DNA of 64,000 nucleotides from Spirochaetota bacterium (GTDB lineage Bacteria > Spirochaetota > UBA4802 > JAKQUI01), in NCBI GenBank assembly GCA_029562645.1, contig JAKQUI010000033.1, positions 231,549-295,548 of the forward strand, written 5' to 3'. The translations under genes were made by a program, and so were the position numbers. Positions 38,256 to 47,050 of this stretch are shown piece after piece (within the stretch, counting starts at the first letter, position 1; each line of letters begins with the position of its first letter). The notes under the pieces were generated by a model. It worked only from the letters and a program-made list of their open reading frames with translations, did not search any database and was not told where the DNA came from.

Positions 38256-39275
38256 CTACTTGCCGGATTGCGCTATCAACCTCCGTAGCTCGGCGATCGC
38301 CTTGTCGCCGGGAAGGTTCTTCTTCTTCATTTCGGCGATATAGCCGTCGATGACCGGCTTGACCGCCGCGCTCCAGCGGGCGCCCTCCGCCGCGTCGAGC
38401 TCGATGATGCCGTTGCCGAGGTTCTTCGTGAAGGCGACCCCGTCGCCGTCGACGCGGTCCCAGGTCTCGCCGTGGACCTTCACCCAGCGATCGCTCACGT
38501 CGGTAAAGACCGCCTTGACCGCGTCGGGGAGCTTGTCCCACTTCGCCTTGTTCATGATCACGTACATGCCGGTGGTGTAGCCGATGGTCCGGCTGTTGGT
38601 GGTGTGCTTGATGACCTCGCCCTGCTTCCAGCCCTTCAGGGTCTCGATGGGCGCGAAGGTGCCGTCCACGACGCCCTTCTGGAGCGATTCATAGGTGGCG
38701 CCCTGCGGCATGGCGACGGGAACGCCGCCGAGCGCGGAAACGACCTTCGCGCTGAGGCCGGTGGAACGGATCTTCATCCCCTTGAGGTCTTCCAGCTTCT
38801 TCACGGGCTTTTTCGTATGGAGGAGTCCCGGACCGTGCGCGTGGAGATAGAGGACCTTGACGTCGTCGAGCTCCTTGGGTTTCATGGCCTTGAAGAACTC
38901 ATTGGCGGCCGCGGTCGCGGTCTTCCCGTCGGGATAGCCGAGCGGAAGGTCGACGGCCTCCATGATCGGGAAGCGGCCGCGGGTGTAGGCGAAACACGAC
39001 ATCCCGATGTCGGCGATGCCGGCGCTCACGCCGTTATAGGTTTCGTCGGCCTTGGTGAGAGTGCCGCCGGGATAGACGTTGATTTTGACCTTCCCGTCGG
39101 TCTTTTTCTCGATTTCCTTGGCCCAGTTCATGCCGGCGATGCACTGCTCGTGCGTGGCGGGAAAGAAAATACTGTACGAGAGGGTGATCACCTCGCCGGG
39201 ATCGGGCGACTTGGAGCACGCCGATACCGCCACCGCCAGTGAAAGGACCAGAACAGCAAATATGCGCATTCTCAT
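38256..39275 (-). CDS. dctP: TRAP transporter solute-binding lipoprotein
   Basis: A 339-residue DctP-type binding protein, here a lipoprotein (VAVSAC-SKS). Signatures include YSIFFPATHEQCIAGMNWAKEIEKKTDGKVKINVYPGGTL, LKGMKIRST and the Arg that usually salt-bridges a carboxylate ligand (MKIRST). Substrate is therefore likely an organic acid. GGAG precedes the ATG. First gene of the dctPQM operon. Confidence 0.95.
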   Translation of the reverse strand: MRMRIFAVLVLSLAVAVSACSKSPDPGEVITLSYSIFFPATHEQCIAGMNWAKEIEKKTDGKVKINVYPGGTLTKADETYNGVSAGIADIGMSCFAYTRGRFPIMEAVDLPLGYPDGKTATAAANEFFKAMKPKELDDVKVLYLHAHGPGLLHTKKPVKKLEDLKGMKIRSTGLSAKVVSALGGVPVAMPQGATYESLQKGVVDGTFAPIETLKGWKQGEVIKHTTNSRTIGYTTGMYVIMNKAKWDKLPDAVKAVFTDVSDRWVKVHGETWDRVDGDGVAFTKNLGNGIIELDAAEGARWSAAVKPVIDGYIAEMKKKNLPGDKAIAELRRLIAQSGK

Positions 39276-39406
39276 TGATTTCTCCGTTTGTGCGTGGGAT
39301 GGTTACAATTCCCGATCATCGCGCGGTTTTCCGCAATAAAAAAAGATAAAAAGGTGTGCCGATTGAAGGGCGCCGGGGAGGAGTCCTGCCGGCGGGACCG
39401 CGGCGG

Positions 39407-39523
39407 CTACTCCGCTCGGTGCACGCTGTCCCGCGGCACGGTGACGACGCCCCGCGCCGTTTGAATGCGAAACACCGCTCCGCGGGAGATGATCGCGCCC
39501 CGGATAACCCGGCCGTTTTTTAA
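39407..39523 (-). pseudogene. Possible out-of-frame remnant after carbonic anhydrase-like gene
   Basis: Directly after the TAA of the gamma carbonic anhydrase-like gene, another minus frame reads LKNGRVIRGAIISRGAVF and continues to a TAG at 39407 (RDSVHRAE). It looks like a small SH3-like beta module with no usable ATG or GTG at its beginning. Either a frameshifted tail or a remnant. Confidence 0.35.
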
Positions 39524-40038
39524 CCCACAACCCGCAGCCCCTCCGCGAACCCGCGCGCGAGCTCCGCATAGACGCGCCGGGCGTGCACGATGTAGGCGCG
39601 ATGGCGCTCCGTGAGTGCGCCGATCTCCCGCGCGGGCGATCCGCCGACAATGGCCCCGCCGGGGACCGTCTGGCCCTTCACGACCAGCGACTGCTCGGCG
39701 ACGATCGTCCAGCTCCCGACGACAGACTCATTGCAGAGCGTGGCCTGCATGCCGATGACCGTCGCATCGTCGATGCGCGCTCCGTGCACCATCGCCAGAT
39801 GGCCCAGGATCACGCCGCTGCCGATGACGCACGACGTCGAGGTGTGGATCACCACGCCCTCCTCCACCGCCGTCTCGTCGCCGATGACGACCGTCCCGAA
39901 GTCGCCGCGGATGACCGCTCCGAACCCGACATACGAGTTCGCGCCAATGCTTACGTCCCCCACGACATGCGCGTTGGGCGCGATCCAGGTCCCCGCGCCG
40001 ATCGTCGGGCGCTTTCCGTTATATTCGTATAATGGCAT
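39520..40038 (-). CDS. Gamma carbonic anhydrase-like left-handed beta-helix protein
   Basis: A 172-residue hexapeptide-repeat protein of the YrdA/PaaY/CaiE type. It shows the family RGDFG motif, and the zinc-ligand His residues can be placed in VIHTSTS and GHLAMVHG. The repeats (IGANSYVGFGAVIRGDFG, VIGSGVILGH) form a left-handed beta-helix, and a C-terminal helix closes it. Such proteins are carbonic anhydrases or CoA-thioester-acting enzymes; sequence does not decide. Confidence 0.9.
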   Translation of the reverse strand: MPLYEYNGKRPTIGAGTWIAPNAHVVGDVSIGANSYVGFGAVIRGDFGTVVIGDETAVEEGVVIHTSTSCVIGSGVILGHLAMVHGARIDDATVIGMQATLCNESVVGSWTIVAEQSLVVKGQTVPGGAIVGGSPAREIGALTERHRAYIVHARRVYAELARGFAEGLRVVG

Positions 40039-40186
40039 GATGAGCTCCGTTCAGTATTCCGATGCAATGTGCCGACGCCTTTTGGAACGCCGGCCGCCTC
40101 CCCGTTCACAAGGCGGATTGTCGAATATTCGCCGCCAGGAAAATCGATTTGACATTCCGGGATCGATACCGAAGTATCTTATCATC

Positions 40187-40645
40187 ATGAAACGCGCAAC
40201 CCGGAAATACCCGCTCATCCTCCTCGCCTTCACGCTCGCGGCCGCGACCCCGGGCGACATACTGAAGCGATACGACATGGACCCCCGGCAACTGCAAACG
40301 GTCTACCAGTGCATCAAGGCGGCGAACTTCCGGGAGGTGCGCGATTTCAGCGCGGTGACGACGGAGGGGGGGCGCTACCGATTCCAGTCGGAGAAGCGCG
40401 CGGCGATCGTGTATTTCAAATCGAAGCAACTCGACGAGCTTCGGACGGCGATCGGCGGCGATGAGGTTTTCATCGCGCTTCTGAGAAATGCGGCCTGCTA
40501 CGGCGTGTTCATTGAAACAAAACCGATGAAGGACGCGGATGGCAAGGAGAACGCGTATTCGGTTTTCGATGCGCACGTCGTCGTCATCGAGCACGGGTCG
40601 GGAGCCGACGAGATAACCGTGGTGTGCATGGCGGACCGGACCTGA
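40187..40645 (+). CDS. Small exported hypothetical protein
   Basis: A 152-residue protein whose N-terminus (MKRATRKYPLILLAFTLAAATPG) looks like a signal sequence. The rest is a compact alpha/beta domain (FKSKQLDELRTAIGGDEVFIALLRNAACYGVFIETKP). Not recognised. A TTGACA box at 40149 and TATCTT at 40175 lie upstream with a long 20-base spacer; there is no clear ribosome site, so the transcript may be near-leaderless. Confidence 0.65.
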   Translation: MKRATRKYPLILLAFTLAAATPGDILKRYDMDPRQLQTVYQCIKAANFREVRDFSAVTTEGGRYRFQSEKRAAIVYFKSKQLDELRTAIGGDEVFIALLRNAACYGVFIETKPMKDADGKENAYSVFDAHVVVIEHGSGADEITVVCMADRT

Positions 40646-40669
40646 CGTCCGGCGGAACGCACGCCTCGT

Positions 40670-41077
40670 TTAAAAAACGCCGCGATCGTTGAAGAACTTC
40701 CCGTACTGCCGGTCCGATTCGGCGATATGCCGGATGAGCCAGTCGCGGAGGAAGTTGAGCATCTCCATGCTCACCGCGCTCGATCCCGAGAGCGCCTTGC
40801 CGTACAGGTCCTTGATCCGCGCAATGAGCTCGATGTGCTCCTGGCGGTGCCGAAGAAGCTGCGGGTACTCATGCTTGAGCATGAGCTCCTCCTCGGCGGT
40901 GAAATGGACCTGGACATAATCGACCAGCCCCTTGAAGGTCTCCCCGAGCGCCTCGCGGCCCCGGCCGGCCTTGAAGGCCTCGTAGAGGGCATTGGCCATC
41001 TCCACCAGCTTGAAATGCTGGTCGTCGAAGAGCTTCACGCCAACGCTGTATTGCTTGTTCCAATTGATAAATGCCAT
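40670..41077 (-). CDS. Bacteriohemerythrin
   Basis: A 135-residue single-domain hemerythrin that binds O2 at a di-iron site. All seven ligands can be placed: His21 (DDQH), His58 and Glu62 (HFTAEE), His77 and His81 (HRQEH), His117 and Asp122 (HIAESD). The length is that of stand-alone bacterial hemerythrins. Its role may be oxygen sensing or buffering in an anaerobe or microaerophile, consistent with the oxygen-sensitive glycyl radical enzyme at 14569. Confidence 0.95.
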   Translation of the reverse strand: MAFINWNKQYSVGVKLFDDQHFKLVEMANALYEAFKAGRGREALGETFKGLVDYVQVHFTAEEELMLKHEYPQLLRHRQEHIELIARIKDLYGKALSGSSAVSMEMLNFLRDWLIRHIAESDRQYGKFFNDRGVF

Positions 41078-41249
41078 ATAACTCCTCCATGATACAGCAT
41101 AGCGCGCGTCATGCCGGGTTCAACTTTTCCATGCGCGATGATGATACGCACCGATACCGGACAGTACAAGCAATTTTACTTGCGAAAAACGCGCCGACGA
41201 CCTACCAACGGAACCGGGCGCGCCATCAACACGTTGCGGGAGGGTCGTC

Positions 41250-41627
41250 ATGATACCGGACGTTCTTTTCTGGCTGTATTTCGCAAACGCGATTCTCATC
41301 ATCACCCATGAAATCGACTCGGGTTACTGGAGGGAATGGGAGCTCTTCGGAATGCGCGGCGGGATCGACCTGTTTCTGCTGTTGCACATCCCCATGCTAG
41401 GCGCGATCCTCTACGGCCTCATCGAGGCGCACAGGGGAACAATGACCGGCGCGGTGTTTTCGCTCATCCTGGGCGGCGCGGGAATCTTCGCCTTCTGCAT
41501 TCACACATACTTCATTAAAAAAGGGCGCCCCGAGTTCAGGGGGATGATGTCGCAAGCGATACTGCATGCAACATTGGTGATATCGCTCCTGCAGACCTGC
41601 CTGACGCTGTATCGGCTGCTCGCTTGA
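41250..41627 (+). CDS. Small four-helix membrane protein
   Basis: A 125-residue protein with four hydrophobic segments. Conserved-looking polar motifs sit between them: THEIDSGYWREWELFGM and a His in LLHIPMLG. I think it belongs to a domain-of-unknown-function family of small bacterial membrane proteins but cannot name it safely. A ribosome site (GGGAGG) lies before the ATG at 41250. Confidence 0.75.
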   Translation: MIPDVLFWLYFANAILIITHEIDSGYWREWELFGMRGGIDLFLLLHIPMLGAILYGLIEAHRGTMTGAVFSLILGGAGIFAFCIHTYFIKKGRPEFRGMMSQAILHATLVISLLQTCLTLYRLLA

Positions 41628-41643
41628 TCGCCAGGCATCTTTC

Positions 41644-41675
41644 GGTTGCTCTCCATTGGCCTCACGAGAGCAACC
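41644..41675. terminator. Inverted repeat between convergent genes
   Basis: Perfect 10-bp arms (GGTTGCTCTC, 41644-41653; GAGAGCAACC, 41666-41675) with a 12-base loop lie between the membrane protein and hydrolase stops. No T-run is present, so termination is plausible but not certain. Confidence 0.5.
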
Positions 41676-41682
41676 CGACCGC

Positions 41683-42630
41683 TTACCTCGGATCCTGAAT
41701 GCTCCCCCGGAAGAAGTGATAGGCGTCCTTCGCGGTCTTTTCGGGCAGCTCCTCCATGGGCATGTGCCCGGCCTCGGGATAGACGATCACGCGCGCGTCG
41801 GGGAGCTCGAGCTTGAATCGCCCGGCGTCCTCCACCGGGATCCACGGGTCCTTCGCGCCCCACATGATGAGCACCGGGATGTACAGCTTCGAAAGGCTGG
41901 TGGTTTCATTATGTCGTAAGGCGCGCGCCCAGTCGCCGTACCCGGCGCGGTTTCCCTCGCGCAGCGTGAGATCGAAGTACCGCTGGACGAGCGCGTCGCT
42001 CACCTTGCTCCTGTCGCCGTAGTTGCCCACGACGGCGTTTGAAACGATGCTTCGCGGGGTGATTTTCGTCATAACCGAACTAAGCACGGGAACGCGCGCC
42101 AGGCGCACCGGGGCCGGCAGCGAACGCTTGTACCGCGCCGCGTCGATGAGGATCATCTTTCGCACGCGCTCGGGGTGGCGCACGGCGTACTCCCACGCAA
42201 GGCGACCACCGAACGAGTTCCCGGCCACGAAGCACTTGTCGATCTTGAGCGCGTCGAGGAAGGCGGTGAGAAACTTGTCGTACCAGTCGATCGAGTAGTC
42301 ACCGGTTTTATTGGGGCCGGTGACGCCGAAGGGCGGTATATCGAGCCTGACAACGCGATACCACTCGTTCAGGTCCTTGATCCATCCGTCCCAGGTGTGC
42401 AGCGACGATGACATACCGTGAAGAAGGACCACGGGGAGCCCCACCCCCTCGTCCTTGTAGTGGACCTCGATCCCCTCGACGGTGATGAATTTCGATTCCG
42501 CGTCGGTGTACTTCTTTTTAATGACGTCCGCGGGAATATCGGCATGATAATTCGCGACGCCGTATATGCCGATCGCCAGAACGACGAGCGCGCAGACGGC
42601 CTTTATTGCAAACGGACGGGAGATGGTCAT
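41683..42630 (-). CDS. Alpha/beta-fold hydrolase with N-terminal membrane anchor
   Basis: A 315-residue hydrolase. A hydrophobic N-terminus (about 8-25) should anchor or export it. The oxyanion region VVLLHGMSSSLHTWDGW, nucleophile elbow GNSFGG, acid region WGAKDPWIPV and catalytic His in EAGHMPMEELPE are all present. Substrate unknown. The ATG overlaps the stop of the preceding membrane-protein gene (ATGA), indicating an operon. Confidence 0.92.
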   Translation of the reverse strand: MTISRPFAIKAVCALVVLAIGIYGVANYHADIPADVIKKKYTDAESKFITVEGIEVHYKDEGVGLPVVLLHGMSSSLHTWDGWIKDLNEWYRVVRLDIPPFGVTGPNKTGDYSIDWYDKFLTAFLDALKIDKCFVAGNSFGGRLAWEYAVRHPERVRKMILIDAARYKRSLPAPVRLARVPVLSSVMTKITPRSIVSNAVVGNYGDRSKVSDALVQRYFDLTLREGNRAGYGDWARALRHNETTSLSKLYIPVLIMWGAKDPWIPVEDAGRFKLELPDARVIVYPEAGHMPMEELPEKTAKDAYHFFRGSIQDPR

Positions 42631-43088
42631 TGCGCACCCCTCTTCGATCCGTAGCGCATTCGCTCGTAGGCGAACACCCCCGCGCCGAGGGCGGAAAGCA
42701 GGAAGAAGAATATCATCGTATTGCGCCCGAGAAGCGAGCCCATCCGCCGGCGCTCGAAGAGGACCTCCAGGTACATGCGGTCCTCCTTCACGAAGGGCTC
42801 GTTCGCGGCGAGCTTTTTGTCGTAGTCGGCGATGATGTTCTTGATGGGCGCGCCGATGAGGTCGAAGTTCTCGTAGCGGCCGAAGATCTGCGGATCGAGC
42901 AGCATCGCGTAGGCCTTCCGGAGGTTCTCGTTCACGTTCTCCTCGGCGTCGAGGTGCCTCTCGATCGCGGGCTCGACGCGCCAGATCGAGTAGTACGACA
43001 CCGCGCCCAGCGCGAGCGCGATCACGAGGGTTATGATCGTAAAATACAGATAGAGGGTGCCGTCGTATACGGCGCGAAGCTTTGCCAT
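42627..43088 (-). CDS. Two-helix membrane protein of unknown function
   Basis: A 153-residue protein with one membrane segment near residues 13-35 and another near 120-142, around a charged helical outside domain (RVEPAIERHLDAEENVNENLRKAYAMLL). The topology resembles a chemoreceptor-like sensor without output domain. Not recognised. Translationally coupled to the hydrolase downstream. The frame continues far upstream only as the shadow of dusB. Confidence 0.7.
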   Translation of the reverse strand: MAKLRAVYDGTLYLYFTIITLVIALALGAVSYYSIWRVEPAIERHLDAEENVNENLRKAYAMLLDPQIFGRYENFDLIGAPIKNIIADYDKKLAANEPFVKEDRMYLEVLFERRRMGSLLGRNTMIFFFLLSALGAGVFAYERMRYGSKRGAQ

Positions 43089-43244
43089 GATTGTGTCCTG
43101 CGAGGTAGTGTGGCGCGATCGGCGCCCGTCGTCGAGGACATGCCGGGAGTCGCGCAAATACCAGGGGAGAATGTCAGAGCGCGCGCATTCGTCAAGAAAA
43201 TTATTTTGTTGCGCATCCGCCGCGTCGAGCGCACGCCTGACGTC

Positions 43245-44216
43245 ATGGAACGGTTTCACATGGCGCCGATGGCCGAGATCACCACGCCCGCGCTGCGACG
43301 GGCGATCCGCCGCTACTCGCACGGCGCGGTCCTGTATTCCGAGATGCTCTCGGCGGGCGCGATCGCGGCCGGCAGCAGCATGAACCGCGAGATGAGCGCG
43401 CGGCACGACTTCGACGATCCCTTCGTGTTCCAGATCGTGGGGGCGAAGCCGGCGGTGATGGCGGCGGCCGCGGCGCGCCTCGCGGAACAGGGCTGCCGCG
43501 CGATCGACATCAACATGGGGTGCTCCGCCCCCGACATCATGAAAACCGGCGGCGGCGCCGCGTTGCTGGCCGACCCGCCGCGCGCACGGGAGATCGTGCG
43601 CGCCTGCCGGAGTGCGGCGCCGTGCGGCCTCACCGTGAAGATGCGTTCCGGGTACGAGCGGACGGACCTGCCGGCGCTCCTCGACTTCGCGCGCATGCTC
43701 CAGGACGAGGGCGTGAACGCGATCACCCTGCACGGCCGGCACGCCAAGCTGGGCTTCCGGCGCACCGCCGACTGGTCCGCCGTGCGCGCCGTGAAGGAGC
43801 GCCTCTCCATCCCCGTCATCGGCAACGGCGATATCGACGCAGCGGAAACGGCCGTGCGCCGTTTGCGCGAATCGGGCTGCGACGGCGTGATGATCGGACG
43901 CGCGGCGGTGCAGGCCCCCTGGATATTCGCGCTCTGCGATGCGCTCGTCGGCGGCGGGCACGTTGTGCGCGATATCGACATCGAGGCCGTGTTCGTCGAT
44001 GTCCTCGAGGGAATCCGCGACTTCCTCGAGGAGAAGTACCACCGGAGCCGGGGGCATCGCTTCTGCTTCTACTTCTGCCAGAACGTCCATTTCTCGCACG
44101 AGCTCTTCAGGACGATCCGGCGCGAGAGCGCGATCGACGCGATGATCGCGCTGGTGCGCGGCTACTTCGCGCGCAACCCGCACGAGCGCGTGAAGACCGT
44201 CCGCGCGGGGGCGTAG
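43245..44216 (+). CDS. dusB: tRNA-dihydrouridine synthase
   Basis: FMN enzyme that reduces uridine in tRNA. The 323-residue sequence has MAPMAEITTPALRRAIRRY, FQIVGAKPAVMAAAA, the catalytic Cys in DINMGCSAP, VKMRSGYE, ITLHGRHAKLGF and PVIGNGDI followed by MIGRAAVQAPWIF. The start at 43245 fits the family N-terminus although no ribosome site is visible. The subgroup (DusB) is my best guess. It is divergent from the membrane protein gene. Confidence 0.9.
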   Translation: MERFHMAPMAEITTPALRRAIRRYSHGAVLYSEMLSAGAIAAGSSMNREMSARHDFDDPFVFQIVGAKPAVMAAAAARLAEQGCRAIDINMGCSAPDIMKTGGGAALLADPPRAREIVRACRSAAPCGLTVKMRSGYERTDLPALLDFARMLQDEGVNAITLHGRHAKLGFRRTADWSAVRAVKERLSIPVIGNGDIDAAETAVRRLRESGCDGVMIGRAAVQAPWIFALCDALVGGGHVVRDIDIEAVFVDVLEGIRDFLEEKYHRSRGHRFCFYFCQNVHFSHELFRTIRRESAIDAMIALVRGYFARNPHERVKTVRAGA

Positions 44217-44220
44217 GTCT

Positions 44221-44234
44221 CGTTGGCGCCAACG
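44221..44234. promoter_or_regulatory. 14-bp perfect palindrome
   Basis: CGTTGGCGCCAACG lies five bases after the dusB stop and upstream of the TTGACA box at 44276. It could be a regulator site or part of a terminator. Confidence 0.4.
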
Positions 44235-44275
44235 GGACGCTGAAAACACGTTCGAGCGCAACCTCGCTATTTTTA

Positions 44276-44305
44276 TTGACATATACCCATTCCCGTCAGT
44301 AACTT
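44276..44305 (+). promoter_or_regulatory. Candidate promoter of 7TM-DISM phosphatase gene
   Basis: TTGACA (44276-44281) and TAACTT (44300-44305) are 18 bases apart. The predicted transcript would begin near 44312, favouring the ATG at 44324 or a near-leaderless start. Confidence 0.5.
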
Positions 44306-44311
44306 CGATCG

Positions 44312-46465
44312 ATGCGGGAAGCCATGCCAACGAAACGTCAATCGCACACGACGGGACGCCATCGCCGGAACCATTCGTTCCTGCTCATCCTCCCGGTCGT
44401 GTTTCTCATTTCTACGATCACCGCCTTCGCCGCGGAGCCGATCACCCTTGATGCGGACGCCTTGCGCGGCACGCCGATCGGCCTGCATGTCGAATATCTC
44501 CGCGACCCGGGCGGCACACGCTCGCATGACGAAATCCTCCGAATGGACCGGCTGGGCGCCGCGCAATGGACCGCAGCAAAAAGCAAATCGCTCTCGTTCG
44601 GTTACATCACCGACGCGGTGTGGATCAAGTTCTCTGCGACAAATCCCGAACCGAAGGAAAAGGAATGGTACCTGGAGGTCGGCTACTCCCATCTCGATCA
44701 CGTCGATCTTTACATCCCGACGGGAGACGGCGGCTACCGCGTGAAGCGGGAGGGCGACTCCAAGCCATTTTATGATCGGGAATACCGGTATCGGAATTTC
44801 ATTTTTCCCGTACTCCAGCGGCCCGGAACACAAACATACTACCTGCGCGTCACCAGCACCGGGGCCATACGGATCCCGCTCACGATTTGGTCGCGGCAGG
44901 TCCTCGCGGAAAACAGCAACAATGAATCGCTCTTCTTTGGCCTGCTCTACGGCATCCTGCTGATCATGATCGCCTACAACTTTTTCGTATTTTTATCAAT
45001 ACGGGACCGGGATTTTCTTTGGTATCTCCTGTTCGTAACGGCGGGGCTGATCTTCTCCTCGACGCTCAACGGGACGGGGTTCCAATACCTCTGGCCGCAG
45101 CATCCCTGGATGAACAACAATTTCATCATCAGCGTCCACTGCTGTTCGATTTTCCTGTACCTGTTCTTCCGGTCCTTCCTGAACATCCGGGACCTGTCGC
45201 CGACGATAAACCGGTTCATCATTCTGATGACGGGCATCCATTGCGCCGCCATCCTGCTCTCGCTGCTTGTCCCGTATCGCTACAGCGTGCGCTTCACCGC
45301 CTTCAGCGGCATTCTCTGCGTGAGCATCGTGCTGCTCATCAGCCTGTACTGTCTGCTGCGACGGGTGCAATTCGCGCAATACTTCGCGATGGCCTTCCTT
45401 CCCCTGCTCGTCCTGCTGTTCCCGACCGGGCTCACCTATATCGGCGTGATCCCCGGCGCGTTCCTACTGGAATGGGGGGCGGACATCGGCTTGATTTCGA
45501 TGATGGTGTTCTTCTCGTTCACGCTCGGCAAAAAGCTCAATACGCTCCAGCTCGAACGAATTTCGGCGCAGGCCGAGACCATCCGCATTCAACAGGACGC
45601 CACCGCCACGCTGGAGCGGAAGGTGGAGGAGCGCACGGGGGAACTGGCCGCGGCGATGGAGGAGGTCACGCGCGTCAACGAGCGCCTCATGAAATCCAAC
45701 GCCTCGCTCGAGATGCGCAACCGGACGATCGAGAACGAAATCGCCCTCGCCAGAAAAATCCAGAACAGCCTGATCCCGCTGCGGACCCCGGCGCCATACA
45801 TCTCGGCGTACTACAAACCGATGGAGACGGTGGGCGGCGACTTCTACGATTTCATCGCCGTCCCGGGCTCCGAACGGGTCGGCGTCTTCCTCAGCGACGT
45901 GTCCGGCCATGGCGTGCCGGCCGCGTTCATCACGTCCATGATCAAGACGATCCTGCTCCAGGCGGGCGATCGGCTCGCCGATCCCGCGGGCTTGCTCGGC
46001 TACATGAACGACGTGCTGCGGGGCCAAACCGCGGGTAATTTCGTCACCGCCTTCTACGGCATCTACGATCCCCGCGCACGCTCGCTCCTGTATTCGAACG
46101 CGGGGCACAATCGACCGTATCTCCTGTCTTCGGACCGCGTCATCCAGCTCCAGGGAAGTACGGGCATCGCGGTGGCGGTGTTTTCCAACGACAAGCTGAT
46201 GCGCGCCAACAAGCGCTTTGAAAACCGCACCGAGACGCTCGAACCGGGAAGCAAGCTGCTTCTCTACACCGACGGCCTCATAGAATCGCGGCCGGTCGGC
46301 GGAGGCGCGTTCTTCATGTACGCCTCGCTGGAGCGGATCTTGCGCGACAATGCGCATGTGCCGTGCGATGGCTTTCTCGCCGAACTCATGACGGAACTGA
46401 GGGCATTCAGACAATCGGAGAGCTTCGAGGACGACATCTGCCTGATCTGCCTGGATGTCGTCTGA
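44312..46465 (+). CDS. 7TM-DISM sensor with SpoIIE-type phosphatase output
   Basis: A 717-residue membrane sensor. A signal sequence (about 20-40) precedes an extracytoplasmic 7TMR-DISMED2-like beta domain (about 45-195; YITDAVWIKFSATNP, WYLEVGYSHLDHVDLYIP). Seven membrane helices follow (about 208-405), then a coiled coil (about 410-480) and a PP2C/SpoIIE phosphatase (about 485-717; METVGGDFYDF, LSDVSGHGVPAAF, SNAGHNRPYLL, LYTDGLIES, FEDDICLI). It should sense a small ligand outside and dephosphorylate an antagonist such as the STAS protein at 26322. Start ATG 44312 or 44324. Confidence 0.94.
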   Translation: MREAMPTKRQSHTTGRHRRNHSFLLILPVVFLISTITAFAAEPITLDADALRGTPIGLHVEYLRDPGGTRSHDEILRMDRLGAAQWTAAKSKSLSFGYITDAVWIKFSATNPEPKEKEWYLEVGYSHLDHVDLYIPTGDGGYRVKREGDSKPFYDREYRYRNFIFPVLQRPGTQTYYLRVTSTGAIRIPLTIWSRQVLAENSNNESLFFGLLYGILLIMIAYNFFVFLSIRDRDFLWYLLFVTAGLIFSSTLNGTGFQYLWPQHPWMNNNFIISVHCCSIFLYLFFRSFLNIRDLSPTINRFIILMTGIHCAAILLSLLVPYRYSVRFTAFSGILCVSIVLLISLYCLLRRVQFAQYFAMAFLPLLVLLFPTGLTYIGVIPGAFLLEWGADIGLISMMVFFSFTLGKKLNTLQLERISAQAETIRIQQDATATLERKVEERTGELAAAMEEVTRVNERLMKSNASLEMRNRTIENEIALARKIQNSLIPLRTPAPYISAYYKPMETVGGDFYDFIAVPGSERVGVFLSDVSGHGVPAAFITSMIKTILLQAGDRLADPAGLLGYMNDVLRGQTAGNFVTAFYGIYDPRARSLLYSNAGHNRPYLLSSDRVIQLQGSTGIAVAVFSNDKLMRANKRFENRTETLEPGSKLLLYTDGLIESRPVGGGAFFMYASLERILRDNAHVPCDGFLAELMTELRAFRQSESFEDDICLICLDVV

Positions 46466-46624
46466 TCGCCCACGGCCGATCCGCGGGCACCCACTGGCGT
46501 CCACGCATACAATTCCCGAGCAAAAGAATTGACATCGTGCGCCCGTATGGCATCGCTACACGCAGATGACGGCCGCCGTCGGATGCGCGCCGGCATCGCA
46601 ATCAATCTCCATGGAGGGTCGGAA

Positions 46625-46891
46625 ATGAAAAAAATGGCTATCGCTCTTTCGGTTGTCGTGATCGCCGGGGCCCTGACCGCCGTCGGCGCGCAAACCGTCG
46701 AGCAGAAGCAGGCGAAGATTCGCGAGCAGGGCATGCAGGAATGCTGGAAGATGGGCGCGCTCAAGAAGGGGTTTTATCAGCGCCCCTGCACAAAAATGAC
46801 CAACGCCGCAGAAAAGAAGAAATGCGAAGCCGACGCCATTAAGAAGGCCGAGACCGAGCAGAAGGAATGCGAGAAGAAGTTCTCGAAATAA
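46625..46891 (+). CDS. Small secreted Cys- and Lys-rich protein
   Basis: An 88-residue protein with a clear signal peptide (MKKMAIALSVVVIAGALTAVGA). The mature 66 residues are Lys/Glu-rich and contain four Cys (QECWKM, RPCTKM, KKCEAD, KECEKK) that could form two disulfides in a helical hairpin. Not recognised. GGAGGG lies upstream of the ATG. A palindromic repeat follows directly. Confidence 0.75.
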   Translation: MKKMAIALSVVVIAGALTAVGAQTVEQKQAKIREQGMQECWKMGALKKGFYQRPCTKMTNAAEKKKCEADAIKKAETEQKECEKKFSK

Positions 46892-46900
46892 TGCTTACGA

Positions 46901-47010
46901 CTACCCCCACCCAGCCTCTCCCTTCGCTTGAGGAAAGGGGGTACCGTTGATCACTATTTGCACACCTCCCCCTACCGAAGGGGGAGGTGCCCGAAGGGCG
47001 GAGGGGGTAG
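46901..47010. repeat. GC-rich palindromic intergenic repeat, copy B
   Basis: Ends CTACCCCC (46901-46908) and GGGGGTAG (47003-47010) are inverted, and the inner 23-base hairpin at 46965-46987 matches the copy at 30324 with one difference. It sits between the small secreted protein and the CsgG-TPR gene. Confidence 0.7.
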
Positions 47011-47050
47011 CGGCCCCGGACAATTCCAAAAAATCTCACTACATGAAACC

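Noticed and set aside
42606..43244. N-terminal extension of dusB
   Set aside because: It is antisense to the two-helix membrane protein, and the Dus fold begins at MERFHMAPMAEIT.
46529..46558. Promoter before the small Cys-rich protein
   Set aside because: TTGACA is present at 46529 but no acceptable -10 box lies at 16-18 bases, so no promoter is listed.
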